Source of the DNA: an uncultured Maribacter sp.
Lineage (GTDB): Bacteria > Bacteroidota > Bacteroidia > Flavobacteriales > Flavobacteriaceae
Reading direction: 5' to 3'
Length of the DNA: 64,000 nucleotides
Assembly (NCBI RefSeq): GCF_947500405.1
Contig: NZ_CANMRY010000001.1
Location: 1-64,000, forward strand
The position numbers and the translations under genes were made by a program. Of this stretch, positions 8,582 to 17,759 are shown piece by piece. The stretch's first letter is position 1, and each line of letters opens with the position of its first letter. The notes beneath the pieces are model-generated. The model saw only the letters and a program-made list of their open reading frames with translations. It was not told the DNA's origin and did not search any database.

Positions 8582-10126
8582 CTAAAAAGGAACATCATTA
8601 TCCTCTGGAGCACCATCATTCATAGAACTACCAAATGCTTCATTGGCATTGGGTAAATTCTTCGTGATAAAAGGATTATCATCGTCTTCATTCATTTTAG
8701 ATTGAAACTCAAACGGAGAATCAAAATCATCTAAATTATCAAACTTACCTTGGTTACCAATAAATTTAAGACGTATATTTTCTAGACCACCGTTTCTGTG
8801 TTTGGCAACAATAAATTCTGCTTGGCCAGCGGTAGGACTTTGTTCTTCGTCATCCCACTCATCAATCTTATAATATTCTGGTCTGTATATAAAAGATACA
8901 ATATCGGCATCTTGCTCAATGGCACCAGATTCTCTTAAATCTGAAAGTACTGGACGTTTACTACCACCACGAGTTTCTACAGCACGAGATAACTGTGATA
9001 ATGCAATAACAGGAACATTAAGTTCCTTTGCTAATGCTTTTAAGTTTCTAGAGATTGTAGATATTTCTTGTTCCCTGTTTCCTCCTTTTTGACTACCACC
9101 AGCTGTCATTAACTGCAAATAATCAATCATAATCATTTTTATATCATGCTGTGAAGCTAGTCTACGACACTTTGCTCTAAGGTCAAAAATAGATAATGAC
9201 GGTGTATCATCAATAAACAAAGGGGCTGCTTCTAAAGACTTAACCTTTACATTTAATTGTTCCCACTCGTGTTTTTCTAATTTACCAGTTCTTAATTTTT
9301 CAGAAGATAATCCTGTTTCCGAAGAAATTAATCTGGTAATAAGCTGTACAGAAGACATCTCCAAAGAAAAGAATGCTACTGCAGTTTTGGATTCAACTGC
9401 AATATTCCTTGCCATAGATAATGTTAGTGCAGTTTTCCCCATACCAGGACGGGCTGCAACAATAATTAAATCACTCGGTTGCCAACCAGAGGTTAACTTA
9501 TCTAACTTATCAAAACCAGATGCCACCCCACTCATCCCCTCTTTTCCTGCAATTTCTTCAATACGCTTTTTAGCTTGAATAACTAAATTCTGTGCGGTTT
9601 CTGCAGAACGCTTAAGATTTCCTTGTGTAACATCGTATAATTTAGATTCAGCCGTGTCCAATAAATCAAACACATCGGTAGATTCGTCATAAGCAGATTC
9701 TATAATTTCTCCTGATATTTTTATTAGACTACGTTGTATAAATTTTTGAAGTATTATACGTGCATGAAACTCAATATGTGCAGAAGAAGCTATTTTTTGA
9801 GTTAGCTTTATAAGATAAAAGTCGCCCCCAACACTTTCTAACTTACCATCTTTCTTTAGTTGTGTAGAAACGGTTAATAAATCTATTGGTTCCGATGTTT
9901 CAAACAATTTAAAAATTGCTTCAAAAATGTACTTATGTGCGTCTTTATAAAAAACATCTGGATGCAAAATATCTATAACCTCATCCACCCCTTTTTTATC
10001 GATCATCATAGCACCAATAACAACCTCCTCTAAATCAACTGCTTGAGGTGGTATTTTCCCCTTTTCTAAACTGATAAGGGTAGATTTATCTATCTTACGA
10101 CCAATAACTGGGTTCGGTTTTTCCAT
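8582..10126 (-). CDS. dnaB: Replicative DNA helicase DnaB
   Basis: 514 aa from ATG 10126 (MEKPNPVIGRK); ATG 10144 would add six residues. The ring helicase unwinds DNA at the fork. N-terminal primase-interacting domain (PPQAVDLEEVVIGAMMID, about 27-44), RecA-like ATPase with Walker A AARPGMGKTAL, Walker B IMIDYLQLM, the DLRESGAIEQDADIV motif and the closing GGLENIRLKFIG. The acidic tail (residues about 475-514, ending EDNDVPF) is common in this phylum and recalls the acidic SSB tip. Single gene, divergent from nothing, with no neighbours in an obvious operon. Confidence 0.97.
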   Translation of the reverse strand: MEKPNPVIGRKIDKSTLISLEKGKIPPQAVDLEEVVIGAMMIDKKGVDEVIDILHPDVFYKDAHKYIFEAIFKLFETSEPIDLLTVSTQLKKDGKLESVGGDFYLIKLTQKIASSAHIEFHARIILQKFIQRSLIKISGEIIESAYDESTDVFDLLDTAESKLYDVTQGNLKRSAETAQNLVIQAKKRIEEIAGKEGMSGVASGFDKLDKLTSGWQPSDLIIVAARPGMGKTALTLSMARNIAVESKTAVAFFSLEMSSVQLITRLISSETGLSSEKLRTGKLEKHEWEQLNVKVKSLEAAPLFIDDTPSLSIFDLRAKCRRLASQHDIKMIMIDYLQLMTAGGSQKGGNREQEISTISRNLKALAKELNVPVIALSQLSRAVETRGGSKRPVLSDLRESGAIEQDADIVSFIYRPEYYKIDEWDDEEQSPTAGQAEFIVAKHRNGGLENIRLKFIGNQGKFDNLDDFDSPFEFQSKMNEDDDNPFITKNLPNANEAFGSSMNDGAPEDNDVPF

Positions 10127-10237
10127 GAGTACGAAAGTATGCAATTAACCTTTAGTTAACATGAATTTCAATGCTTACGATATTCACATTTCACTAACAA
10201 TTGACTGTTAATAAGTTACAAAATTATGTTGATAACA

Positions 10238-10268
10238 AAAAAAATCCGGAATTTTAATTTTCCGGATT
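10238..10268 (-). terminator. Intrinsic terminator of accA
   Basis: On the minus strand AATCCGGA and TCCGGATT form a stem around an A/T loop, followed by a run of T (the A-run at 10237-10244 on the plus strand). It lies 26 bases after the accA stop codon. Confidence 0.85.
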
Positions 10269-10293
10269 ATAAGAAAGTATTTAAAATATGCGG

Positions 10294-11247
10294 TTAGCCA
10301 TTAAAAACACCCATACTTGCATATTTGTCCATACGTTTATTTACTAAATCTTTTGGTGATAACTTTTCCAATTCTTGAAAATGTTCAAATATTTTAGACT
10401 TTACAGCTTCAAAAGTGTTTTCTCTATCAGAATGTGCTCCTCCAATAGGTTCTTTAACTATTTCATCTACTATTTTCATTTTCTTCATGTCAGGAGCTGT
10501 TAGTTTTAAAGCATCAGCAGCTTGTTCTTTAAACTCCCAGCTTCTCCATAAAATAGAAGAACAAGATTCTGGTGAAATAACAGAATACCAAGTATTCTCT
10601 AACATTAAAACCTTATCTCCTACTCCTATTCCTAATGCTCCACCTGAAGCTCCTTCTCCAATAATAACAACAATGATTGGGACTTTAAGTCTTGTCATTT
10701 CTAAGATATTACGTGCAATTGCCTCTCCTTGTCCACGTTCTTCTGCTTCTATTCCTGCATATGCTCCTGGAGTATCTATAAAACATACAACAGGTACATT
10801 AAATTTCTCTGCAGACTTCATTAAACGTAATGCTTTACGATATCCTTCTGGATTTGCCATTCCAAAATTACGATACTGTCTTGTCTTGGTGTTGTATCCT
10901 TTTTGTTGGCCAATGAACATAAAACTTTGGTCGTTTATTTTTCCTAAACCACCAATCATAGCTTTATCATCTGCAACATTTCTATCCCCATGAAGTTCTA
11001 AGAAAGTATCTCCGCATAAAGCATTAATATAATCTAGTGTATATGGTCTATTAGGATGTCTTGATAACTGTACACGCTGCCAAGAAGTTAGATTTTTGTA
11101 AATTTCTTTACGAGTCTCTAAAAGCTTTTTTTCAATTTTTTTACAAGTTTGTGTTACATCAACATCACTCTCTTCTCCAATAATAACACACTTGGTTAAC
11201 TGCTCTTCTAGTTCTTTAATTGGAAGTTCAAAATCCAAATACTCCAT
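10294..11247 (-). CDS. accA: Acetyl-CoA carboxylase carboxyltransferase subunit alpha
   Basis: 317 aa, standard length. With AccD it transfers the carboxyl group from biotin to acetyl-CoA, the first step of fatty-acid synthesis. Visible: N-terminal helical [29 protein letters not shown] (about 98-115), [37 protein letters not shown], and the oxyanion-hole region [16 protein letters not shown] -7 element TATATTTG lies at 11284-11277 on the minus strand. It is transcribed alone; accD is not in the window, as is common in this phylum. Confidence 0.97.
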   Translation of the reverse strand: MEYLDFELPIKELEEQLTKCVIIGEESDVDVTQTCKKIEKKLLETRKEIYKNLTSWQRVQLSRHPNRPYTLDYINALCGDTFLELHGDRNVADDKAMIGGLGKINDQSFMFIGQQKGYNTKTRQYRNFGMANPEGYRKALRLMKSAEKFNVPVVCFIDTPGAYAGIEAEERGQGEAIARNILEMTRLKVPIIVVIIGEGASGGALGIGVGDKVLMLENTWYSVISPESCSSILWRSWEFKEQAADALKLTAPDMKKMKIVDEIVKEPIGGAHSDRENTFEAVKSKIFEHFQELEKLSPKDLVNKRMDKYASMGVFNG

Positions 11248-11310
11248 AAAAAAGTAATTTTTGTTAGTTTAAAGAACAAATATAAAGCTTTAATGGTAAC
11301 GATTGCGCTA

Positions 11311-12195
11311 CTACTTCTTTAATTTCCTTCTATTTTTAAGAATTCCGTTAGCAACTACAGTTGCAAGTATAATCAGTGCGCCTACATAAAACATAGAATT
11401 TATCTCTTCATTTTCTCCTAATAATAACAATGCCATTAGTATACCGTACACTGGTTCTAAATTTGTAGTAAGCATTACGGTATATGGTGTTAAAAAACGC
11501 ATCACTTTTACTGCCGCAATAAACGCATAGGCAGTACATATAGAAGATAGTATAAATAAGTAAAACCAGTCTTTTGCTGATATTTGAAAAAATTCTGTCT
11601 TAAATGTATTTGTAAAAAGAAAATATATAGATAAAAATACGACACCTGTACTAAGCTCTACCATTGCTATTATAGATGGTTTTTCTTTTTGAACTAGTTT
11701 CCCATTAATTATTGAAAAGGTTGCTGCTAAAAAAGCGGAAATAGCTGCCAAAATCATTCCATATAAATAAGAAGTGTCTACCCTAAAAATAAAGTATAAA
11801 CCTATAATAACTAGTAATCCAAAAAAAATCTCATATTTAATTATTTTTCTCTTATACCAAATTGGCTCTAAAATAGCCGTAAAAAAAGCTCCTATAGATA
11901 ATGTTGCTAAAGCTATGGATACATTAGAAACTTTTATCGCAATAAAAAAGGTAACCCAATGGAGAGCCACGACTATTCCTCCTAAAAACATTGTTATAAG
12001 AGTCTTTTTGGTTATTTTAATCCTAATTTTCTTTACTAACACATATAAGATAATTAAAATAGATGCTATACCCATTCTATACCAAACAAGTGGCAATGCA
12101 TCTATAGTTATTAGCTTACCTAAAATTGCGGTAAAACCCCATACAAAAACTATAAAATGTAGGTGAACTAAATTTTTTAATTTATCGTTTTGCAT
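11311..12195 (-). CDS. EamA/DMT-family transporter
   Basis: About 294 aa from ATG 12195 (MQNDKLKNLVHLHF); an upstream ATG at 12225 is possible. Ten hydrophobic segments arranged as two EamA repeats (WGFTAILGKL in the first; ATFSIINGKLV and LEPVYGILMALLLLGE in the second). Inner-membrane metabolite exporter or importer; the substrate cannot be deduced. The start overlaps the end of the upstream LptF/G gene by 14 bases, so the two are translationally linked in the tgt operon. Confidence 0.88.
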   Translation of the reverse strand: MQNDKLKNLVHLHFIVFVWGFTAILGKLITIDALPLVWYRMGIASILIILYVLVKKIRIKITKKTLITMFLGGIVVALHWVTFFIAIKVSNVSIALATLSIGAFFTAILEPIWYKRKIIKYEIFFGLLVIIGLYFIFRVDTSYLYGMILAAISAFLAATFSIINGKLVQKEKPSIIAMVELSTGVVFLSIYFLFTNTFKTEFFQISAKDWFYLFILSSICTAYAFIAAVKVMRFLTPYTVMLTTNLEPVYGILMALLLLGENEEINSMFYVGALIILATVVANGILKNRRKLKK

Positions 12196-13264
12196 TTTGA
12201 AGAAGATAAAATGCCAATATTCCAAATAATATATTAGGTATTATTACTGCCAATAAAGGAGAAAAACCAGATTGTTCTGCTAGGGTTCCAAATACTTTAT
12301 CAAAAAACACAAATATAAAAGCTACGAGAATACCAAAAGCAAGATTTACCCCCATTCCTCCTCTTCTTTTTACAGAAGATACTGCAACGGCGATTATTGT
12401 TAATATAAATGCTGTTAGTGGCAAAGCCCAACGTTTATATTTTACTAAAATATAGGTATTAATATTAGAAGCTCCTTTTCTTTTTTGCTCCTCTATAAAT
12501 TTATTAAGTTGAAATAAATTTTTGGTTTCTGCTACATAGGAAACCGGAGTTAAATCATCTATTTTAAAGGCAAATAGAGTATCTAATCTTCTTTTACTTT
12601 CTAAAATTGCAGAGTCTCCTACTATAGTTCTTTTCCTATAAGATGTAAGTCTATACAAGCTATCTTTTTCTACCCATCTAATATTACTTGCTGCTATTTT
12701 AAATTTTAAATTATTTTCTTCATCAAAACGCTCAAAAGTAAAATTCTTTCCATTTTGCCTTGCCGATTCAAAACTACTTATATAAATAAAATCGGTTTCA
12801 TTAAGTTGATTGTATATATTATTTGTTACACGATCTTGCTTTCCTTTTTTCAAGTATTTATACTTAAACTCATTAAAACCTACACTTGCTTTAGGTACTA
12901 AAAACATTCCCATAACAAACATAAGAATAGCAACTAAAGTTGCTCCTATAATATAAGGTCTTAAGAACCTATTATAAGAAACACCAGAACTAAGAATTGC
13001 TACAATTTCGGTATCATTAGCAAGTTTAGAGGTAAAATAAATAACAGATAGAAATAGAAATATAGGAAACAACAAGCTACCTATATATACTGTAAAGTGC
13101 ATATAATATATAAGTATTTCATTGACAGGAGCATTATTTGCAGACATTTTTCCATTCTGCTCCGCAAAATTAACCATGATACCAATAGGAATAAAAAGTA
13201 GTAACATTACCGAAAAGGTTGCTAAATATCTTTTTAAAATATATCTATCTAGTATGGTAAGCAT
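12182..13264 (-). CDS. LptF/LptG-family lipopolysaccharide transport permease
   Basis: 360 aa. LptF/G permeases form the membrane core of the ABC transporter that extracts LPS and passes it to the Lpt bridge. Starts MLTILDRYILKRYLATF, the family hallmark, with three membrane helices before and three after a periplasmic jellyroll domain (about 125-265). YVAETKNLFQLNKFIEEQ ends the periplasmic part. Its ATG follows the tgt stop codon directly. The ATPase partner LptB is encoded at 41890 in this window. Whether this copy is F or G is not clear from the sequence. Confidence 0.92.
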   Translation of the reverse strand: MLTILDRYILKRYLATFSVMLLLFIPIGIMVNFAEQNGKMSANNAPVNEILIYYMHFTVYIGSLLFPIFLFLSVIYFTSKLANDTEIVAILSSGVSYNRFLRPYIIGATLVAILMFVMGMFLVPKASVGFNEFKYKYLKKGKQDRVTNNIYNQLNETDFIYISSFESARQNGKNFTFERFDEENNLKFKIAASNIRWVEKDSLYRLTSYRKRTIVGDSAILESKRRLDTLFAFKIDDLTPVSYVAETKNLFQLNKFIEEQKRKGASNINTYILVKYKRWALPLTAFILTIIAVAVSSVKRRGGMGVNLAFGILVAFIFVFFDKVFGTLAEQSGFSPLLAVIIPNILFGILAFYLLQNAKR

Positions 13265-14395
13265 TTACAATCTTTTATCCATTTGTTTCACCATAGTATC
13301 TTTCCAAATTCTAAAATCTCCTGCTAAAATATGCTTTCTAGCTTCTCTTACAAGCCACATATAAAAGCCTAAATTGTGTATGGTTGCTATTTGTTTTCCT
13401 AAATACTCATTAGCCGCAAATAAATGTCTTAAATATGCTTTAGTATACTCTTTATCTACAAACGTAGTTCCTTCTGGATCTAGCATAGAAAAATCATCTT
13501 CCCATTTTTTATTTTTAATGTTAATGGTTCCATGAGAGGTAAATAGCATTCCGTTTCTTGCATTACGTGTTGGCATAACACAATCAAACATATCTATGCC
13601 CAATGCTATGTTTTCTAAAATATTTATTGGGGTTCCTACTCCCATTAAATATCTTGGCTTATCTTCTGGAAGCACTTCACAAACAACCTCAGTCATGCCA
13701 TACATTTCTTCTGCTGGTTCTCCTACAGATAATCCACCAATAGCATTACCTTCTGCTCCGGCATTAGCAATGTATTCTGCAGATTGTCTTCTTAAATCTT
13801 TATATGTAGACCCTTGAACAATTGGGAAGAAAGTTTGCGAATAGTCATACACAAAAGGTGTTTTATCTAAATGTGTTATACAACGATCCAACCATCTATG
13901 TGTCATATACATAGATCGTTTTGCATATTTATAATCACATGGGTACGGTGTACACTCATCAAAAGCCATAATAATATCCGCGCCAATGGTTCTTTGTATT
14001 TCCATTACATTTTCTGGCGTAAACATATGGTAAGAACCGTCTATATGCGATTTAAATTTAACCCCTTCTTCTTTTATTTTTCTGTTAGATGAAAGAGAAT
14101 ATACTTGATACCCACCACTATCGGTTAAGATATTACCATCCCAACCCATAAACTTGTGTAAGCCCCCTGCTTTATGCAAAATTGGCGTTTTAGGTCTTAA
14201 GAATAAATGATAGGTATTCCCAAGAATAATGTCTGGTTTAATTTCTTCTCTTAATTCTTTTTGATGCACTCCTTTTACAGATGCTACTGTACCTACAGGC
14301 ATAAATATTGGAGTTTCTATAGTCCCGTGATCGGTAACCATTGTTCCTGCTCTAGCTTTACTTAGAGGATCGGTATGATGTAATGTAAATTTCAA
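13265..14395 (-). CDS. tgt: tRNA-guanine transglycosylase lacking zinc cysteines
   Basis: Exchanges guanine for a queuosine precursor at the wobble position of tRNAs with GUN anticodons. 376 aa from TTG 14395 (LKFTLHHTDPLSKARAG). The -7 element TATATTTG at 14420-14413 puts the transcript start near 14405, so ATG 14425 is upstream of it and unlikely. Catalytic Asp in LTDSGGYQVYS (about 92) and nucleophile in DMFDCVMPTRNARNG (about 271). The usual zinc motif CxCxxC is replaced: residues 309, 311 and 314 are G, T and D in LDPEGTTFVDKEYTKAYL, although the His of TIHNLGFY remains. First gene of a run with LptF/G and EamA. Confidence 0.95.
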   Translation of the reverse strand: MKFTLHHTDPLSKARAGTMVTDHGTIETPIFMPVGTVASVKGVHQKELREEIKPDIILGNTYHLFLRPKTPILHKAGGLHKFMGWDGNILTDSGGYQVYSLSSNRKIKEEGVKFKSHIDGSYHMFTPENVMEIQRTIGADIIMAFDECTPYPCDYKYAKRSMYMTHRWLDRCITHLDKTPFVYDYSQTFFPIVQGSTYKDLRRQSAEYIANAGAEGNAIGGLSVGEPAEEMYGMTEVVCEVLPEDKPRYLMGVGTPINILENIALGIDMFDCVMPTRNARNGMLFTSHGTINIKNKKWEDDFSMLDPEGTTFVDKEYTKAYLRHLFAANEYLGKQIATIHNLGFYMWLVREARKHILAGDFRIWKDTMVKQMDKRL

Positions 14396-14480
14396 ATCTT
14401 TATTTAAGAACACAAATATAATCAACTATAGCGCATAAAAAACTTAAGAAAAGGATAAAGATTAAATCTAGTACCGTTAA

Positions 14481-14510
14481 TTTGTTATTTTAAAATGTTA
14501 AATATTTTTG
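14481..14510 (+). promoter_or_regulatory. Promoter of the outer-membrane barrel gene
   Basis: TTTG at 14481-14484, 18 bases, then TATTTTTG at 14503-14510. The predicted leader before the gene at 14619 is about 100 bases. Confidence 0.6.
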
Positions 14511-14618
14511 CTCCTTTTTATCTTAACAATAAAGAGTAATGCCTTGCGTTCTGCTAGTAGAGACGAAAAATAACAATGGTATCATTATTGCTGCTGTTGA
14601 ATTGTAAAAAATGAAATT

Positions 14619-15206
14619 ATGAAAAAAATTCTTTTAGTAGCAGTATGTGCTTTGTTTAGCATTTCTGCATTTTCTCAAAAAGAAGCTGGTTTTGGTATAA
14701 CTGGCGGACTTAATTATAGTGCTAATGGTGATTATTTTGAATCTGCCTCTAATGCAGCTGAAAATCCTGATAGAAACATAGGGTATCATATTGGTGTTTA
14801 TGGTAAAGTTGGAGAGCGCTTTTATGTAAGACCTGAATTATTATACACCAGAACAAAGTCTGATTATGATGGGGACAAGTTTAACATGAGTAAGCTAGAT
14901 GCCCCAGTTCTTGTTGGCGCAAAAATAATTGGTCCTTTACATATTTTTGCAGGACCTGCTTTTCAATATATATTAAATACTGATTTTGATGGTATTACCA
15001 TAAATGATGTAGAAAATGATTTTTCTGTTGGTTTACATATTGGTGCAGGAGTAAATTTAGGAAAACTAGGGATAGATGTGAGGTATGAAAGAGGCTTAAG
15101 TAGTAATGAAGCTAGTTTTATTAATACAAATATTACTACATTACAAGCTAGTAGAATAGATGTAAGACCGGATCAAATAATTCTTAATTTATCTATTAAA
15201 TTATAA
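14619..15206 (+). CDS. Outer-membrane beta-barrel protein (PorT-like family)
   Basis: 195 aa with a signal peptide (MKKILLVAVCALFSISAFSQ). The mature part alternates aromatic and polar residues as in small 8-stranded barrels: GFGITGGLNYSANGD, IGYHIGVYGKVGERFYVRPE, and FSVGLHIGAGVNLGKLGIDV, ending in a hydrophobic strand (IILNLSIKL). Predicted to sit in the outer membrane; no specific function can be assigned. Single gene with its own promoter and terminator. Confidence 0.85.
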   Translation: MKKILLVAVCALFSISAFSQKEAGFGITGGLNYSANGDYFESASNAAENPDRNIGYHIGVYGKVGERFYVRPELLYTRTKSDYDGDKFNMSKLDAPVLVGAKIIGPLHIFAGPAFQYILNTDFDGITINDVENDFSVGLHIGAGVNLGKLGIDVRYERGLSSNEASFINTNITTLQASRIDVRPDQIILNLSIKL

Positions 15207-15235
15207 TAAAAAATAGTGCGTAGCTATAGTAACAA

Positions 15236-15272
15236 AAAAGCCAGAAAGTAAATTACTTTCTGGCTTTTAATT
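15236..15272. terminator. Bidirectional terminator between the barrel and FKBP genes
   Basis: Perfect 15-bp stem AAAAGCCAGAAAGTA / TACTTTCTGGCTTTT with loop AAT. The A-run and T-run on either side let it end both convergent genes. Confidence 0.93.
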
Positions 15273-15287
15273 TAATATTTGCGTTAA

Positions 15288-16229
15288 TTAATTCACATCA
15301 GGATTTAAATAATCTGCTGTACCACCATTTTCTGTTCCTGGGTAAGAATCTGGACTTGTAACCTCACCCGCCTCATTTCTTATTTCCTCGTTTGTTGGTG
15401 TAAAATCTCCGTCATCATCGGTATCTAAATAGTCTGCTCCTCCATCTTCATCGGTATCATCATTTCTTGGATTGCCATCTTTATTAATATCTTCTTTCCA
15501 TGTTGGGACTCCATCTCTATCATGGTCAGATTCTTCTACACGAAATAAATTAACTTTAAAAATTATTGGTGCGTAAGCAACTCCAGGTCGTGTTCCTGCA
15601 AAATAAGCCAACCCAGATGGCATAAATATTAATCCTACTCCTGGATCTAGAATAGTAAAAGTCCCATCTCCGTTCTCTTCTACCTCGCCACCTGCTTTTA
15701 AACCTGCAACACCTTTACCAAAACCACTTACAGTTGTAACCATATCAAACCAAACTGGTGCATCTGCACTATCAAAAATAGTGTTGTCTATACGTCTTCC
15801 TTCATATGTTACAAAAGTAGAATCCATAGCAGTTGGTTGCACACCTTGATCTCCATCCCCTTTATTAGCAACTATATAATACAACGTATGCTCAATGTCT
15901 ATTTCATTTCCAGGTAAATTAAAATCCTCCGAACTAACCTTAATAGTTTCACTCTTCAATTCTGGAGAATCAAATAACGAAGTTTTATCAGCGTTATCCC
16001 CTTCTATTACTCCAATTTTTATTTGGTAATCAAAACCATCGGGTTTATTCTCAAATTCCTCATAGTTATAAAAGTGTGTCTTTAAGTATTCTAAAATTTC
16101 CGCATCGTCTTCAATGGCTACTTCGCTTAGTAATCTAGGAGGATCAACATTATTACCATTATCATCATTATTACAAGACAAAGCAATAATAACTATTACT
16201 ACTAGTGTTAAAAACTTATTCATTTTCAT
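15288..16229 (-). CDS. FKBP-type peptidyl-prolyl isomerase lipoprotein
   Basis: 313 aa from ATG 16229; ATG 16223 is equally possible. Longer upstream starts would run into the divergent gene and lack a signal. Lipobox LSC follows a hydrophobic stretch (VVIVIIALSC), so a lipid-anchored envelope protein. The FKBP domain (about 120-235) shows DSTFVTYEGRR, GFGKGVAGLKAGGE and FMPSGLAYF. The C-terminal 80 residues carry acidic DxDxDG-like units (DHDRDGVPTW, DTDEDGGADYLDTDDDGD), possible calcium-binding repeats. Probably a folding helper for exported proteins. Not the gliding gene gldI by context. Confidence 0.88.
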   Translation of the reverse strand: MKMNKFLTLVVIVIIALSCNNDDNGNNVDPPRLLSEVAIEDDAEILEYLKTHFYNYEEFENKPDGFDYQIKIGVIEGDNADKTSLFDSPELKSETIKVSSEDFNLPGNEIDIEHTLYYIVANKGDGDQGVQPTAMDSTFVTYEGRRIDNTIFDSADAPVWFDMVTTVSGFGKGVAGLKAGGEVEENGDGTFTILDPGVGLIFMPSGLAYFAGTRPGVAYAPIIFKVNLFRVEESDHDRDGVPTWKEDINKDGNPRNDDTDEDGGADYLDTDDDGDFTPTNEEIRNEAGEVTSPDSYPGTENGGTADYLNPDVN

Positions 16230-16308
16230 TAAAAAATAATTTAAATGCCGAAGATACAATTTTCCCTTATTTTTGTAGAGTACGTTAATAAAGAATTTTA
16301 ATTCAAAA

Positions 16309-16680
16309 ATGCGAGTAGACAAATACTTATGGAGTATCCGATACTATAAAACTAGAAATATTGCTACTACTGCTTGTAAGAAAGGGCATGTAAAAGTAAA
16401 TGGACAAGTAGTAAAACCATCTAGAGAAGTATACCCTATGGATAAATTAATTGTACGCAAAGAGCAAATAAACTATGAATTAGTAGTTTTAGATACTCCT
16501 AAAAGCAGGGTTGGTGCCAAGTTAGTAGACATTTACAGAAAAGACACTACCCCCAAAGAAGCCTTTGCTCATGATGAACTCTTACAACATGCAAAAGATT
16601 ATTATAGAAAAAAAGGGACAGGAAGGCCTACCAAAAAAGATAGAAGAGAAATTGAAGATTACTTAGATGAATCTGAATAA
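16309..16680 (+). CDS. S4-domain RNA-binding protein (Hsp15-like)
   Basis: 123 aa. The S4 fold covers about residues 1-60 (MRVDKYLWSIRYYKTRNIA, GHVKVNGQVVKPSREV). The basic C-terminal tail ends in KKGTGRPTKKDRREIEDYL. Hsp15 binds stalled 50S-nascent chain-tRNA complexes after heat stress; the same role is likely here. A TATTTTTG -7 element is at 16268-16275. The end overlaps the next gene by 14 bases. Confidence 0.9.
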   Translation: MRVDKYLWSIRYYKTRNIATTACKKGHVKVNGQVVKPSREVYPMDKLIVRKEQINYELVVLDTPKSRVGAKLVDIYRKDTTPKEAFAHDELLQHAKDYYRKKGTGRPTKKDRREIEDYLDESE

Positions 16681-17248
16681 AGAATTTTGGGAGAATAAAT
16701 ATGAAAACAAAGATACTGGTTGGGATATAGGTTATATTTCTACACCATTAAAAACTTATATAGACCAATTAAAAAATAAGAATATAAAAATATTAATTCC
16801 TGGAGCAGGAAAAGGATATGAGCCTATTTATTTACATGAACAAGGTTTTAAAAACGTTTTTGTTGTAGATATAGCTAAGCAACCGTTAGATTTAATCCTT
16901 AAAAAAGCTCCCTGTTTCCCAATAGAAAGATTAATTCAAGAAGATTTTTTTAATCTAGAATTAAGCGGATTTGATTTAATTTTAGAACAAACTTTTTTTT
17001 GTGCAATTTCTCCTAAATTGCGTCCAAATTATGTTTCAAAAATGCATAGTTTATTAGCTAAAAAAGGTAAATTAGTCGGGCTTCTTTTCAACTTTCCAAA
17101 AACAGAAAAAGGGCCTCCATTTGGCGGTAGTAAAAATGAATATGTAACCTTATTTGACAATGATTTTACAATAAAAATACTCGAAAAAGCATCAAATTCT
17201 ATTTTACCTAGAGCAGGTAAAGAACTCTTTTTTATCTTTGAGAAGTAA
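16667..17248 (+). CDS. TPMT-like SAM-dependent methyltransferase
   Basis: 193 aa. Class I methyltransferase of the thiopurine methyltransferase-like group: FWENKYENKDTGWDIGYIS (N-terminal signature), SAM motif I ILIPGAGKGYEP (about 43-54), VVDIAKQPLD (acidic loop), and DLILEQTFFCAISP. Probably methylates a small molecule; some relatives methylate iodide, thiols or halides. It overlaps the S4 gene by 14 bases and precedes a PRTase by 13 bases, so one transcript is likely. Confidence 0.88.
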   Translation: MNLNKEFWENKYENKDTGWDIGYISTPLKTYIDQLKNKNIKILIPGAGKGYEPIYLHEQGFKNVFVVDIAKQPLDLILKKAPCFPIERLIQEDFFNLELSGFDLILEQTFFCAISPKLRPNYVSKMHSLLAKKGKLVGLLFNFPKTEKGPPFGGSKNEYVTLFDNDFTIKILEKASNSILPRAGKELFFIFEK

Positions 17249-17261
17249 ATTATAGCGGACT

Positions 17262-17759
17262 ATGAAAAACACAATACTATCTCATAAACAAATACAACAT
17301 AAAATAAAGCGTATTTCTTATCAAATTTTTGAGGCAAATGTTGATGAAAAAGAAATAATTATTGCTGGTATTGATGGTGTTGGTCTAAAGTTTGCAAAAA
17401 AAATTCAAACTATACTACGAAAAATAACAGATGCAGAAATTACTTTATGCAAAGTTATGATGGACAAAACTGATCCTTTAAAAAGTGGTGTAACTACTTC
17501 TATACCAGAGAATAAATACCTAAACAAATCTGTTGTATTAGTAGATGATGTTTTAAATTCTGGAACAACTTTAATTTATGGTGTACACCATTTTTTAAAA
17601 ACCCCTTTAAAACAGTTAAAAACAGCAGTTTTAGTGAATAGGAACCACAAAAAATATCCTGTAAAGGCAGACTATAAAGGAATTTCTTTGTCTACCTCTT
17701 TACAAGAACATGTAAATGTTACTCTAGAAGCTAATAATGATAGTGTTTTTTTAGACTAA
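17262..17759 (+). CDS. PyrR-like phosphoribosyltransferase-fold protein
   Basis: 165 aa. The PRPP-binding motif VVLVDDVLNSGTTLIYGVH (about 88-106) and a following AVLVNRNHKKYPVKADYKG are typical of PyrR and uracil PRTases. In this phylum such proteins may be uracil phosphoribosyltransferases or regulators without enzyme activity. No pyr genes or PyrR-binding leader are nearby. Third gene of the S4-TPMT-PRTase run; the end overlaps convergent aroK by nine bases. Confidence 0.87.
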   Translation: MKNTILSHKQIQHKIKRISYQIFEANVDEKEIIIAGIDGVGLKFAKKIQTILRKITDAEITLCKVMMDKTDPLKSGVTTSIPENKYLNKSVVLVDDVLNSGTTLIYGVHHFLKTPLKQLKTAVLVNRNHKKYPVKADYKGISLSTSLQEHVNVTLEANNDSVFLD

